A program made the translations under genes and the position numbers. From Komagataeibacter xylinus (lineage in GTDB: Bacteria; Pseudomonadota; Alphaproteobacteria; Acetobacterales; Acetobacteraceae), in contig NZ_JARWSK010000002.1 of assembly GCF_031081985.1 (NCBI RefSeq), positions 62,001-126,000 of the forward strand: 64,000 bases of DNA, written 5' to 3'. The notes under the pieces were generated by a model. The model had not been told where the DNA came from and searched no databases. It worked only from the letters and a program-made list of their open reading frames with translations. This document shows, piece after piece, positions 19,005 through 27,653 of this stretch (position 1 is its first letter; every line of letters begins with the position of its first letter).

Positions 19005-19616
19005 CTACCGCGTCCGCCCGTCACCACGACACCGGATCCATTCACGCTCGGTCACGATCGCGGGCAGCGCCACGTCATACCGGCCGGTCGGGATGCACGC
19101 CACTTCCTGAAAGGAAAAGCCAAACCCCACCGCCCGCGCTGCAGGCAGGCTGGCCAGCGTGCGATCATAATAGCCCCCGCCATATCCCAGCCGCATGCCC
19201 CGCCTGTCAAATGCCAGCAGAGGCACGCACACCACATCAGGCTGCACGATGGGACCATCGGGGTGGGATGTGCCATAGCGGCCCGCGCGCATGGCGCAGC
19301 CCGGCTGCCACAGGCGGAAGGCCAGCTTATGGCCCTTTGGCGTGGTTTCGGGCAGGGCAATGCACAGGCCATCGGCGTGGAGCGCGTGCATGACGGGTTC
19401 GAGCGCGCTCTCGCCCGGCAAAGGCCAGACAAGGGCTACGGAATCGCCTGCCGCAGCCATGGTGCGCAGGGCGCGGACCATGCGGTGCTGGAGGCTTTTC
19501 TCGGCCATCCCGCGCCCGGGGTCTGCGGCAAAGGCGGCCCGCCTGCTGGCCATGACGCCGCGCAGGGCCTGTTTGGCATGCGCGGTGGACCACGATTCGT
19601 TTGCGATGGAAGTCAT
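19005..19616 (-). CDS. fau: 5-formyltetrahydrofolate cyclo-ligase
   Basis: A 203-residue protein converting 5-formyl-THF to 5,10-methenyl-THF with ATP. Basic KQALRGVMASRRA near the N terminus would bind phosphate, and the signature RRGMRLGYGGGYYDRTLAS lies in the C-terminal half. It lies downstream of zapA with the probable 6S RNA between them, the classic proteobacterial zapA-ssrS-fau order. Confidence 0.93.
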   Translation of the reverse strand: MTSIANESWSTAHAKQALRGVMASRRAAFAADPGRGMAEKSLQHRMVRALRTMAAAGDSVALVWPLPGESALEPVMHALHADGLCIALPETTPKGHKLAFRLWQPGCAMRAGRYGTSHPDGPIVQPDVVCVPLLAFDRRGMRLGYGGGYYDRTLASLPAARAVGFGFSFQEVACIPTGRYDVALPAIVTEREWIRCRGDGRTR

Positions 19617-19621
19617 GGAAA

Positions 19622-19790
19622 ATGATACGGAGCCGCCATGGCCGTTGGTCGGATCAGCCCTCCCGGACCTGCTGACGCAGGTGGGCGCCAGATAACGTGA
19701 CCACGATCACGACAGTGCCAGCTCCCTAGGAAGTGCTTATCGGCCCAGGGGTTGAATCATGCCTGACGCACCCGGCAGCCCCGCCCTTTC
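19622..19790 (-). ncRNA. ssrS: Probable 6S RNA locus
   Basis: The 177-bp gap between zapA and fau on the minus strand holds no protein frame. In many proteobacteria this gap encodes 6S RNA, which binds the sigma-70 RNA polymerase in stationary phase. The minus strand shows an apical hairpin (GTGA...TCAC) flanked by long partly paired GC-rich arms, and another hairpin CCTGC-GTCA-GCAGG. The call rests mainly on gene order; ends are approximate and I could not verify the full fold. Confidence 0.5.
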
Positions 19791-19793
19791 TAT

Positions 19794-20135
19794 CTAGTCT
19801 TCTTCCAGTGCGTCCGCAATGTTTTCCGCACGTTCGACAAGGTGGGCAAGCTGCTCCCTGCGGCGTTCGTTCTCGATGCGCGCCTGCCGGCCCTGCGCAA
19901 GCTGGTGGGCGGTGTCCGATGACATCTTTTCCGCCGTCAGGTCATGAATTTCGTCAGCCATGAGCAGGGCGGCCAGCGCAAGCAGCCGCCCCTCGCCGCT
20001 ATGGCCGCCGAGTTCGCGGATGCGCTCGATCCGGCGCTCGACTTCCTGCGCCATGGCCTGGAGGTGTTTCTCCTGCCCTTCCTTGCACCCCACGGCGTAG
20101 GAAAAACCATTGATGCGCACGGTAACCTGGCTCAT
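19794..20135 (-). CDS. zapA: Cell division protein ZapA
   Basis: A 113-residue ZapA. Residues 1-25 (QVTVRINGFSYAVGCKEGQE) form the globular FtsZ-binding head; the rest is a long coiled coil for tetramer formation. It stabilises FtsZ filaments at the division site. The upstream gene ends three bases before its start, so they form an operon. Confidence 0.93.
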   Translation of the reverse strand: MSQVTVRINGFSYAVGCKEGQEKHLQAMAQEVERRIERIRELGGHSGEGRLLALAALLMADEIHDLTAEKMSSDTAHQLAQGRQARIENERRREQLAHLVERAENIADALEED

Positions 20136-20138
20136 GGC

Positions 20139-20405
20139 CTATTTCTCCCCGCTGGTGGTTTCCCCACCATCATCAAGCACGTCGCGCACGCGGGCAATGA
20201 GCACGTCAATATTGGCGGCGAGCGCCTGCAGGTCGATATCGGGCGCCGCGGGTGCCTGGACAGGGGCCGCGGTGGTGCGGCGATCAAGGGCGAAGGCGAT
20301 GCGATTGAGGGCGAGTTCGAGGCGGTCAGCCGGATTCTCTCCATCCTCCGAAGGGGAGCGCGCGGCATCCTGTTCCGGTGGCATGATAATATCAGACACG
20401 TTCAT
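20139..20405 (-). CDS. Small coiled-coil protein upstream of zapA
   Basis: An 88-residue acidic protein with a helical core (ADRLELALNRIAFALDRR) and a second helix (LQALAANIDVLIARVRDVLDD). Short helical proteins often precede zapA in alphaproteobacteria, but I cannot name this family. Start chosen at 20405 (MNVSDII) with GGGAAAGG close upstream; an extension to 20459 lacks support. It is divergent from the gene at 20462. Confidence 0.75.
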   Translation of the reverse strand: MNVSDIIMPPEQDAARSPSEDGENPADRLELALNRIAFALDRRTTAAPVQAPAAPDIDLQALAANIDVLIARVRDVLDDGGETTSGEK

Positions 20406-20461
20406 CCTTTCCCTCGTTCCTCCCCTTGAACTGATCGCGCGGTGCGGTTTCAACGTCAAGC

Positions 20462-20872
20462 ATGATCGACAAACATGACCATTATATGCCGCTTATCACG
20501 ATTTCAGGCGCAGGCGAGCTGGCGCTGGTCACCACCACGGCGGCATCGTTACGCACGGACTGCGCCGTAGTTTCCCCGCCCGGGGCGGGGTGTTTCATGG
20601 GCGTGCCGTGGTGGGCGGCGCTGGTGGCGGACTGCCCGCTGCCCGCCTGGCTGGATTGCGGGCAGGCGGCGGGCCACGCGGCAGCCGCCCTGCGCGCAGG
20701 ATTGAGCGGTGTCATTGTCAGCGCCACGGCCCCGCAGCACCATGCGCTCGTATCACTGGCATGCATGACGGGTGGCCGCGTGCTGCGCGCCCGCCCGCAC
20801 GCGCTGGAACTGCCCGCAAGGGGTGCGAGGGATGCGCTGGAAAGATACCTGCGTGCTCCCCACGTACCATGA
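20462..20872 (+). CDS. Hypothetical protein upstream of the aldolase
   Basis: A 136-residue protein with alternating hydrophobic strands and glycine/alanine-rich loops, suggesting a small alpha/beta fold. No motif or family is recognised. It starts at 20462 and ends 58 bp before the aldolase start on the same strand, and could be its leader gene. The region is GC-rich, so a longer chance frame is possible. Confidence 0.5.
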   Translation: MIDKHDHYMPLITISGAGELALVTTTAASLRTDCAVVSPPGAGCFMGVPWWAALVADCPLPAWLDCGQAAGHAAAALRAGLSGVIVSATAPQHHALVSLACMTGGRVLRARPHALELPARGARDALERYLRAPHVP

Positions 20873-20930
20873 CAGAACGGTCCGGGCAGGCGCAGGATGC
20901 ACGGACAGCCATTTGCAAGGGGAACGAGAA

Positions 20931-21851
20931 ATGACACTGACACCGCAGGTCAAGGCCATCCTTGACCACTACGAAAGTGACACGCCGGGCACCAAGGCCA
21001 ATCTCTACCGGCTCATGAACACCGGCAAGCTCGCGGGCACCGGCAAGCTGGTGATCCTGCCGGTTGACCAGGGCTTCGAGCACGGTCCGGGCCGCTCGTT
21101 TGCCCCCAACCCGCCCGCCTATGACCCGCATTACCACTACTCGCTGGCCATCGAGGCGGGGCTGAACGCATTCGCAGCGCCCCTGGGCATGCTCGAGGCC
21201 GGGGCCAGCACGTTTGCGGGCCAGATCCCCACCATCCTCAAATGCAACAGCTCCGACAGCCTGACCACGCAGAAGAACCAGGCCGTGACCGGCACGGTGG
21301 CCGATGCGCTGCGGCTGGGCTGCTCGGCCATCGGGTTCACCATCTACCCCGCCAGCGACTACCAGTTCCACCAGATGGAGCAGCTGCGCGAGATGGCGCG
21401 CGAGGCCAAGAATGCGGGGCTTGCCGTGGTGGTGTGGAGCTACCCGCGCGGCCCGATGCTCGACAAGGCGGGTGAGACGGCCATCGACATCTGCGCCTAT
21501 GCCGCCCATATCGCCGCCGAGCTCGGTGCCCACATCATCAAGGTCAAGCCCCCGACCGAGGATCTGTGCCTGCCCGCGGCCAAGAAGGTCTATATCGATG
21601 AGAAGGTCGATATCGCCACCCTGCCCGCGCGAATCCGCCATGTGGTGCAGTCGGCCTTTGCGGGCCGCCGCATCGTGATCTTCTCGGGTGGCGAGCACAC
21701 CACCACCGAGCACCTGCTCGACACCATTCGCGGCATCCATCAGGGTGGCGGGTTCGGTTCGATCATCGGGCGCAACACCTTCCAGCGCCCACGGGCCGAA
21801 GCCCTGAAGCTGCTTGGTGACATTACCGACATCTTCCTCCAGAAGGTCTGA
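20931..21851 (+). CDS. fbaB: Fructose-bisphosphate aldolase, class I (DhnA type)
   Basis: A 306-residue class I aldolase of the archaeal/DhnA type, cleaving fructose 1,6-bisphosphate to triose phosphates or acting in reverse in gluconeogenesis. Evidence: LVILPVDQGFEHGPG, HIIKVKPPT with the likely Schiff-base lysine, and VIFSGGEHTTTEHLL followed by GGGFGSIIGRNTFQRP for phosphate binding. ATG at 20931 has AAGGGGAACGAG upstream. A GC-rich hairpin follows the stop. Confidence 0.94.
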   Translation: MTLTPQVKAILDHYESDTPGTKANLYRLMNTGKLAGTGKLVILPVDQGFEHGPGRSFAPNPPAYDPHYHYSLAIEAGLNAFAAPLGMLEAGASTFAGQIPTILKCNSSDSLTTQKNQAVTGTVADALRLGCSAIGFTIYPASDYQFHQMEQLREMAREAKNAGLAVVVWSYPRGPMLDKAGETAIDICAYAAHIAAELGAHIIKVKPPTEDLCLPAAKKVYIDEKVDIATLPARIRHVVQSAFAGRRIVIFSGGEHTTTEHLLDTIRGIHQGGGFGSIIGRNTFQRPRAEALKLLGDITDIFLQKV

Positions 21852-21865
21852 TCCCGCTACCGGTG

Positions 21866-21894
21866 CCCCGCATGGCAAAGCTGGCCATGCGGGG
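21866..21894 (+). terminator. GC-rich hairpin after the aldolase gene
   Basis: A perfect 11-bp stem, CCCCGCATGGC with GCCATGCGGGG, and a 7-base loop, starting 15 bp after the aldolase stop. There is no strong T-run, so termination may be partial or the hairpin may protect the mRNA end. Confidence 0.55.
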
Positions 21895-21934
21895 GCTGTT
21901 CGCCGCCGCCACGGTGGCATAGGATCGGCCCGAC

Positions 21935-22567
21935 ATGACCGATTGCCAGCTCTATCTCATCACGCCCGAATCGCTTGATCCGGCGACCTTCGCCCCCCTT
22001 CTTGCCCAGGCGCTGGACGCAGGCCCGGTTGCGGCGGTGCAACTGCGCCTTAAAAACGTTGATGACGACACGATTCGCCGCGCGGTGGATGTGCTCCAGC
22101 CCGTGACCCATGCGCGTGACGTGGCCTTCATCATGAATGATCGCCCCGACCTTGCCGTAAGCTGCGGCTGCGACGGCGCGCATGTGGGCATGGACGATAC
22201 CGACGTGGCTACCGCCCGGCGCATTCTGGGCGACAACCTGCAACTTGGCGTATCGTGCTATGACAGCCGCGACATGGCCCTGCGCGCAGGCGAGGCCGGG
22301 GCGGATTACGTGGCGTTTGGCGCATTCTTCCCCTCCCCGTCGAAAGAAACCGAAGTACGGGCCGATCCGGCGCTGCTCACGTGGTGGAGCAGCATGATCG
22401 AACTGCCGGTGGTGGCCATTGGCGGCATCACGCCCGAAAACTGCGGCACGCTGGTGCGCGCGGGGGCGGATTTCCTGTCGGTCATCAGCGCGGTGTGGTC
22501 GCACCCTGATGGACCGGGTGCAGGCGTAAAGGCCATGAACGCGGCCATCATAGCCGCAGAAGAATAA
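21935..22567 (+). CDS. thiE: Thiamine-phosphate synthase
   Basis: A 210-residue TIM-barrel protein joining hydroxymethylpyrimidine pyrophosphate and thiazole phosphate to give thiamine phosphate. Evidence: VQLRLKNV near the start, IMNDRPDLAV, GAHVGMDD, GADYVAFGAFFPSPSK, and VVAIGGITPENC. No other thiamine genes and no TPP-riboswitch signature were seen nearby. Its TAA stop lies inside the first bases of repeat copy B. Confidence 0.9.
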   Translation: MTDCQLYLITPESLDPATFAPLLAQALDAGPVAAVQLRLKNVDDDTIRRAVDVLQPVTHARDVAFIMNDRPDLAVSCGCDGAHVGMDDTDVATARRILGDNLQLGVSCYDSRDMALRAGEAGADYVAFGAFFPSPSKETEVRADPALLTWWSSMIELPVVAIGGITPENCGTLVRAGADFLSVISAVWSHPDGPGAGVKAMNAAIIAAEE

Positions 22568-22621
22568 AAGCCTCGAAAAAACGCCGCCTTTTTGAAAAAA
22601 GGCAGCACCCGAAAACTTTTA
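22564..22621. repeat. Double-hairpin repeat, copy B (one hairpin lost)
   Basis: Keeps the outer arms in reduced form (ATAAAAG ... AAAACTTTTA) and one inner hairpin (GCCGCCTTTTTGAAAAAAGGC), but lacks the GAAGC hairpin. It fills the whole gap between thiE (+) and the HEAT-like gene (-). The stop codons of both genes lie in its two ends. Confidence 0.8.
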
Positions 22622-23641
22622 ATCCATGCCCCCTGCGTGGCGCTGCAGGTACCCTGCCCACCGCCGCACGGTCGGGCTGGGGTCCGCCTCAAGCACAGGC
22701 ACAATCAGCGCCAGATCGGGGAAATCCCGCCAGCACTGCGCCAATGCCCGCAGCGCCGTGCGCCTGACCATGGCGGCGCGGTCATGCAGGGCCGTGGCGA
22801 TCAGGGCATTACGGTCAACGGGTTGCCTGACATCCCGCCGCATCAGTGCTGGCACGGGGCGATCGAGGCCCAAAGATTTGTTCACCCATTCCTGCCGGGT
22901 GCCCGTTTTCCATCGTGCCTGCCCCCATAACAGCACCTGCAGCGCGGTCGCCCGCACGCTGGCCTGCCGCGCCATGGCCGCCAGCATGGGCAGGGCGGCA
23001 TCAAGCAATGGCGTGCGCAGGAAATAGCGCAGGGTCACGCCCAACGGGGCATCGCACACGGTGGCGAACCGCGCGACCAGTTGCACCCGCACGGCGGGGC
23101 GGGCGAATAACAGCTCCATGCAGGCAGCCTGCATGGGTGCCCAGCGGGTCCAGTCCTGCCAGCTTCCCCGCAGGGCCAGCCCCATGGCGACAGCGACATC
23201 AGGTGCAACCTGCAAGAACAGCCTGCCCGCGCACCGTGCGGCGGCCTCGCGCACGGGGCCTGCCCAGTCATTGAGGCGGATGACCAGGGCCGCCAGCATG
23301 AAAGGCGAGCGCGGCACGGTGGCCAGCGCGTTGAGGGCAGCCTCGCGCACATGGCCATCGCGGTGCAAAATCAGAACCTGCGCCAGCATGGGCATGCCAG
23401 CCAGCACGCCACATATGCGGCGACGATCCTTTTCGGGGTCTGTTACGGGGTAACAAAAACAGCACAGCGCGTTTCTGATCCGCACACTGGCCGTAACAAC
23501 CTGCGCCGCCGGCAGGCCATCAAGCCCCGCAACACACGCCGCGACAAGGACGGTGGGCGGCGCAGTGCCTGCCAGCAGGCATTGGCCAAGCGCAACGAGG
23601 TCCGCCTCAAGCGCAGGGGGCAGGTCGTAATCCGTCAACAT
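22619..23641 (-). CDS. HEAT-repeat-like protein
   Basis: A 340-residue protein built mostly of short paired helices rich in Ala, Leu and Arg. Several stretches (HVREAALNALATVPRSPFM; VREAAARCAGRLF; VRRTALRALAQC) match HEAT-type repeats. The middle has conserved-looking tryptophans. Such proteins are usually scaffolds or have partner-binding roles; no function can be given. I chose the ATG at 23641; the frame continues upstream to a TTG at 23743 without a good ribosome binding site. Confidence 0.72.
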   Translation of the reverse strand: MLTDYDLPPALEADLVALGQCLLAGTAPPTVLVAACVAGLDGLPAAQVVTASVRIRNALCCFCYPVTDPEKDRRRICGVLAGMPMLAQVLILHRDGHVREAALNALATVPRSPFMLAALVIRLNDWAGPVREAAARCAGRLFLQVAPDVAVAMGLALRGSWQDWTRWAPMQAACMELLFARPAVRVQLVARFATVCDAPLGVTLRYFLRTPLLDAALPMLAAMARQASVRATALQVLLWGQARWKTGTRQEWVNKSLGLDRPVPALMRRDVRQPVDRNALIATALHDRAAMVRRTALRALAQCWRDFPDLALIVPVLEADPSPTVRRWAGYLQRHAGGMD

Positions 23642-23763
23642 GGCAAGAAAAGCTCCATGACCGGGTTCAGGCACCCCGAACGGGATGAATACCTGCCGAC
23701 ATGAGGCCGGTGACCTTTTTACCAGCGAGGCCGCGAGTTGCAAATCCTGATAGACTAAAAAGA

Positions 23764-23847
23764 ATAAAAGTTTTTGGTGAAGCTTTTTTCAAAAAGCTTC
23801 GAAAGACGCCGCCTTTTTGAAAAAAGGCGGCACCCAAAAACTTTCAT
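23764..23847. repeat. Double-hairpin repeat, copy C
   Basis: Near-perfect copy: ATAAAAGTTTTTGG, hairpin GAAGCTTTTTTC...AAAAAGCTTC, hairpin GCCGCCTTTTTG...AAAAAGGCGGC, and CCCAAAAACTTTCAT. Hairpin order is the reverse of copy A. It is downstream of epmA and upstream of the HEAT-like gene, the only copy here not between convergent genes. Confidence 0.9.
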
Positions 23848-23861
23848 TATTTCCTGACGTC

Positions 23862-24884
23862 TTACGATCCCTCTCCAAGCCACTGCACATCTGCAATCCG
23901 GTTCGTACCCGCCGCCAGCATCACCAGCCGGTCAAAGCCCAGCGCAATGCCCACACACGGCGGCAGGCTGCCAAGGGCGGACAGGAAAGCCTCGTCCATC
24001 GGCCAGTCCAGCCCGGATTCGCCGGGGTAAAGCGCCAGCCGCCGCGCCCGGTCGGCCTCAAAGCGGGTGCGCTGCTCGGCAGGGTCGGTCAGTTCCTCGA
24101 ACGCATTGGCCAGTTCGATGCCCCCCGCATAAAGCTCGAAACGCAGCGCCACACGCGGGTCCGCCGGGTCACGCCGGGCCAGCGCCGCCTGGCTTGCGGG
24201 CCAGTGGGTGAGGAAGGTGGGGCGCGTGCGGCCGATATGCGGCTCGATGCGCGCCATCATCAGGCGAAAGAACAGGTCCTCCCACGTTTCATCGCGGCGC
24301 AGGTCACAGCCTGCGGCCTCAGCCAGCGCCGGGGCGTCGCCCTCATGCGCCAGAATGTCCACGCCTGCATATCGGGCAAAGGCTTCGGCCACGCTCAGCC
24401 GCTCGAAGGGGGCGGCAATGCTGATCTCATCGCCCCCCACCCGCACCACCGGCGGCAGGACCGCGCGCAGCAGGGCTTCGGTTTCATCCATCAGACTGCC
24501 CAGCGTGGCGCCGGGGCGGTACCATTCGAGCATGGTGAACTCATGGGCATGCAGCCTGCTGCCTTCGGCATTGCGCCACACCCGCGCCAGTTGGTACACG
24601 GGCAGGCCAGTGGCGGCGACGATGCGTTTCATGGCGAATTCCGGGCTGGTGTGCAGCCACAGCCGCTCGCGGCTGCCATCTGCGCCCGCCCGCTCGGTGG
24701 CAAACACCTTGAGATGCACTTCCTCGCCCGGAGTCGGCACGGCGTAGGGGGTCTCGACTTCCGTGTAACCACGCGCATCAAAAAACGCCCGCACGCCGCG
24801 CAGCACGAGGTTGCGCCGCAGCAGTAACGGCAGCCGGTCGGCAATGCGGGCGCAGTCGGGGCGTGGGGGCAGGGACTCGGGCAT
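23862..24884 (-). CDS. epmA: EF-P--(R)-beta-lysine ligase
   Basis: A 340-residue paralogue of the class II lysyl-tRNA synthetase catalytic core without the anticodon-binding domain, as in EpmA (GenX/PoxA). Motif 2 is seen in VYQLARVWRNAEG, with HEFTMLEWYRPG after it, and motif 3 in GIALGFDRLVMLAAG. It attaches beta-lysine to EF-P. ATG at 24884 fits the family start; the frame runs open far upstream through the antisense of epmB, which I take as a GC-driven shadow. It is divergent from epmB, 51 bp away. Confidence 0.93.
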   Translation of the reverse strand: MPESLPPRPDCARIADRLPLLLRRNLVLRGVRAFFDARGYTEVETPYAVPTPGEEVHLKVFATERAGADGSRERLWLHTSPEFAMKRIVAATGLPVYQLARVWRNAEGSRLHAHEFTMLEWYRPGATLGSLMDETEALLRAVLPPVVRVGGDEISIAAPFERLSVAEAFARYAGVDILAHEGDAPALAEAAGCDLRRDETWEDLFFRLMMARIEPHIGRTRPTFLTHWPASQAALARRDPADPRVALRFELYAGGIELANAFEELTDPAEQRTRFEADRARRLALYPGESGLDWPMDEAFLSALGSLPPCVGIALGFDRLVMLAAGTNRIADVQWLGEGS

Positions 24885-24935
24885 GGAACACGCTCTTTGG
24901 TTGCAGCGGATGGATGCGCGCAGTACAGCCCCCGC

Positions 24936-26000
24936 ATGGCACTCCCGGTCAATCCCCCCCAGCCCCCGCGCACGCTGCGCAGCGTGGCCGACCTGCTTGC
25001 GGCAGGGCTGATCACCCCCGCGCAGGCCCCGGCACTGGAAAACGTGGCGCAACACTACGCCACCGCCATTCCGCCCGCCTTTGCCGAGCTGATCGAAACG
25101 CCAGATGACCCGATCGGCCGCCAGGTCATTCCCGATGCGGCGGAATGCCACGCCGACCCGACCGAAGACCCGGACCCGATTGGCGATGACGCGCTCTCCC
25201 CCGTGCCGGGCATCGTGCACCGCTATGCCGACCGCGCGCTGCTCAAGCCGCTGCTGGTCTGTCCGCTTTACTGCCGCTTCTGCTTCCGCCGCGAGCATGT
25301 CGGCCCCGGCGGCGGGGTGCTTGATGAGGCCGCACTCGAGACCGCGCTCGACTGGCTGCGCACGCACCCCGACATTCATGAAGTCGTGATGACCGGCGGC
25401 GACCCGCTCATGCTCTCGCCGCGCCGCATGCGCATGATCATGCAGGCCCTTGAGGGGATGGCGCATATTCACACCATCCGCATCCACTCCCGCGTGCCGG
25501 TGGCCGACCCTGAGCGGCTGGATGAGGAAATGGCGGATGCGCTGGAGACCACGCGCTCGATGTGGCTGGTGGCGCACATCAACCACGCACGTGAACTGAC
25601 ACCCGCCGCCCGCGCCGCCATCCGCCGCGTGCAGGCGCGCGCCATACCGGTGCTGGGGCAATCCGTGCTGCTGCGCGGCGTCAATGACACGACCGAGGCG
25701 CTCGAGGCGCTCCTGCGCGCGCAGGTGGCCGCCCGCATCCGCCCTTATTACCTGCACCAGCTCGACCCTGCACCCGGCACCGCGCGCTTTCACGTGCCCA
25801 TACGCGAGGGGCAGCGCCTGCTCGCCAGCCTGCGCGGGCGGGTCACGGGCATTGCGTGGCCGACCTATGTGCTCGACATTCCCGGCGGGCATGGCAAGGT
25901 GCCCATCGGGCCGGATTACCTGCGCACCGGCCCCGATGGCATGCTCGAGGCCGTGGCGCCTGATGGCACGCCGCACCGCCTTGCGCGCGAACGGGGCTGA
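24936..26000 (+). CDS. epmB: EF-P beta-lysylation protein, lysine 2,3-aminomutase
   Basis: A 354-residue radical-SAM enzyme converting (S)-alpha-lysine to (R)-beta-lysine. The CxxxCxxC iron-sulfur motif is present in CPLYCRFCFRREHVG, followed by VVMTGGDPLM and a PLP-binding lysine in IPGGHGKVPIGPDY. The ATG at 24936 follows family length; an upstream in-frame GTG at 24897 is possible. Together with epmA and the following efp it makes a compact modification set. Confidence 0.93.
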   Translation: MALPVNPPQPPRTLRSVADLLAAGLITPAQAPALENVAQHYATAIPPAFAELIETPDDPIGRQVIPDAAECHADPTEDPDPIGDDALSPVPGIVHRYADRALLKPLLVCPLYCRFCFRREHVGPGGGVLDEAALETALDWLRTHPDIHEVVMTGGDPLMLSPRRMRMIMQALEGMAHIHTIRIHSRVPVADPERLDEEMADALETTRSMWLVAHINHARELTPAARAAIRRVQARAIPVLGQSVLLRGVNDTTEALEALLRAQVAARIRPYYLHQLDPAPGTARFHVPIREGQRLLASLRGRVTGIAWPTYVLDIPGGHGKVPIGPDYLRTGPDGMLEAVAPDGTPHRLARERG

Positions 26001-26086
26001 AAAGAAGGGCGCGAAACCTTGCCCTTCCGCGCGCGGGGCGCTAGAAGCCGAACCGCCATACTTCCCACAACCATACAGGGACCACC

Positions 26087-26653
26087 ATGAAGCAGCAGGC
26101 AAACCTGATCCGTGCCGGGCAGGTCATCGAGCACGACGGCCGTCGCTGGACGGTCCTGAAGCAGCAGATCATCACGCCGGGCAAGGGCGGCGCATTCATC
26201 CAGGTGGAAATGCGCGACCTCAAGACCGGCAACAAGACCAACGAGCGCTGGCGCACCGCCGACACCGTTGAACGCCTGATGACCGAGGAGAAGGAATACA
26301 CCTACTCCTACATGGACGGCGACAACATCGTGCTCATGGACCCCGAGACCTTCGAGCAGCTTCTCCTGCCGCTCGACCTGCTCGGCGATCAGGCCCCCTT
26401 CCTGCAGGACAACATGACCCTGGTGCTCAACCTTGTGGAAGGCGACCCGGTTGGCGTGGTGCTGCCCGCCCAGGTGACGCTTGAGGTGGTCGAGGCCGAC
26501 CCGGTGGTGAAGGGCCAGACGGCAAGCTCGTCCTACAAGCCCGCCCGCCTGTCCAACGGTGTCAAGACCATGGTGCCCCCCTTCATTGAAGCGGGCGAGC
26601 GCATCGTGGTCCGCACCGAGGACAGCAGCTACGTCGAGCGCGCCAAATCCTGA
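26087..26653 (+). CDS. efp: Translation elongation factor P
   Basis: A 188-residue EF-P that relieves ribosome stalling at polyproline. The acceptor loop QQIITPGKGGAFIQV carries Lys33, the residue modified with beta-lysine. The KOW-like N-terminal domain and two OB domains are complete; the C-terminal signature (VVEADPVVKGQTASSSYKP) is present. Located 86 bp after epmB on the same strand, immediately beside both of its modifying enzymes. Confidence 0.96.
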   Translation: MKQQANLIRAGQVIEHDGRRWTVLKQQIITPGKGGAFIQVEMRDLKTGNKTNERWRTADTVERLMTEEKEYTYSYMDGDNIVLMDPETFEQLLLPLDLLGDQAPFLQDNMTLVLNLVEGDPVGVVLPAQVTLEVVEADPVVKGQTASSSYKPARLSNGVKTMVPPFIEAGERIVVRTEDSSYVERAKS

Positions 26654-26752
26654 GCCCACAGGGGCCGTGGCCTGCCTGCCCGCAGGCCGCAACCCGCCTT
26701 TCCTTCACCCCTTACACCCGTTCCACCGCCGAACCAGACAGGACCGATCACC

Positions 26753-27580
26753 GTGGCAATGCGACTCTCTCCCCATATGACGGTGATGCAGAACGCTGCC
26801 CAGAAGGCCGCACGCCGCCTTCTGCGTGACTTCAGCGAAGTCGAGCAGCTTCAGGTCAGCATCAAGGGGCCTGGCGATTTCGTCTCGCAGGCCGACCTGC
26901 GGGCCGAAACCACCATCCACGAGGAACTGGCCCGCGCCCGGCCCGGCTACGCCTTCCTGATGGAGGAAAGCGGCGCCTCGAGCAGCGAGGGCTGGACATG
27001 GCGCTGGGTGATCGACCCGCTGGACGGCACCACCAACTTCCTGCACGGCGTGCCGCACTGGGCCATTTCCATCGGCCTGCAGCGCCGCCTGCCCGATGGC
27101 ACGATCGAGATCGTGGCGGGGCTGGTGTACAACCCCGTGGTCAACGAAATGTTCTGGGCCGAAAAGGGCGTGGGCGCGTTCCTCAACGACCGCCGCCTGC
27201 GCGTTTCCGCCCGCCGGTCGATGAACGAGGCGCTGTTCGCCACCGGCATTCCGTTTGCCAAGGTCTCGGCGCGCAACCGCCTGTCATTTGCCCGCACGCT
27301 CGGCGCGCTGATGCCGCAGGTTGCTGGCATCCGCCGATTCGGCGCTGCCGCCCTCGACCTCGCCTGGGTCGCGGCAGGCCGGTATGATGGTTACTGGGAA
27401 CTGGGCATCAAGCCGTGGGACTGCGCCGCCGGCATCCTGCTCGTGCGCGAGGCCGGTGGCTACGCAACCGACCCGGCGGGCGAGGATCTGAACGATCTTC
27501 CCGCCTCCATCGACGCGGTGGTGGGCAACCCCCACATGCACGGCCCGCTACGCGAACTCGTGGCCAGCAGCATCGACTGA
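26753..27580 (+). CDS. suhB: Inositol monophosphatase family protein
   Basis: A 275-residue lithium-sensitive phosphatase. Metal-ligand motifs are visible: FLMEESG, WVIDPLDGTTNFLHG, and KPWDCAAGILLVREAGG. The family dephosphorylates inositol or other sugar phosphates, and SuhB also acts in rRNA antitermination in some bacteria. A GTG at 26753 and ATG at 26759 are both possible, with AGGACC upstream. The next genes on the strand form an envelope operon 73 bp away. Confidence 0.92.
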   Translation: MAMRLSPHMTVMQNAAQKAARRLLRDFSEVEQLQVSIKGPGDFVSQADLRAETTIHEELARARPGYAFLMEESGASSSEGWTWRWVIDPLDGTTNFLHGVPHWAISIGLQRRLPDGTIEIVAGLVYNPVVNEMFWAEKGVGAFLNDRRLRVSARRSMNEALFATGIPFAKVSARNRLSFARTLGALMPQVAGIRRFGAAALDLAWVAAGRYDGYWELGIKPWDCAAGILLVREAGGYATDPAGEDLNDLPASIDAVVGNPHMHGPLRELVASSID

Positions 27581-27653
27581 TGCACGGCACGGGCCCCCGT
27601 GGCCCGTTTGCCGATTGCGCCCCCGCCTGCGGCCCGGTAGCCTGCCGGGCATA

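Noticed and set aside
21852-21934. TPP riboswitch before thiE
   Set aside because: The 83-bp gap is filled by the aldolase hairpin and lacks the conserved thi-box bases.
24885-26102. Upstream extension of the epmA frame through the antisense of epmB
   Set aside because: EpmA family length and start fit 24884; the extension is antisense to a radical-SAM gene with a complete CxxxCxxC motif.
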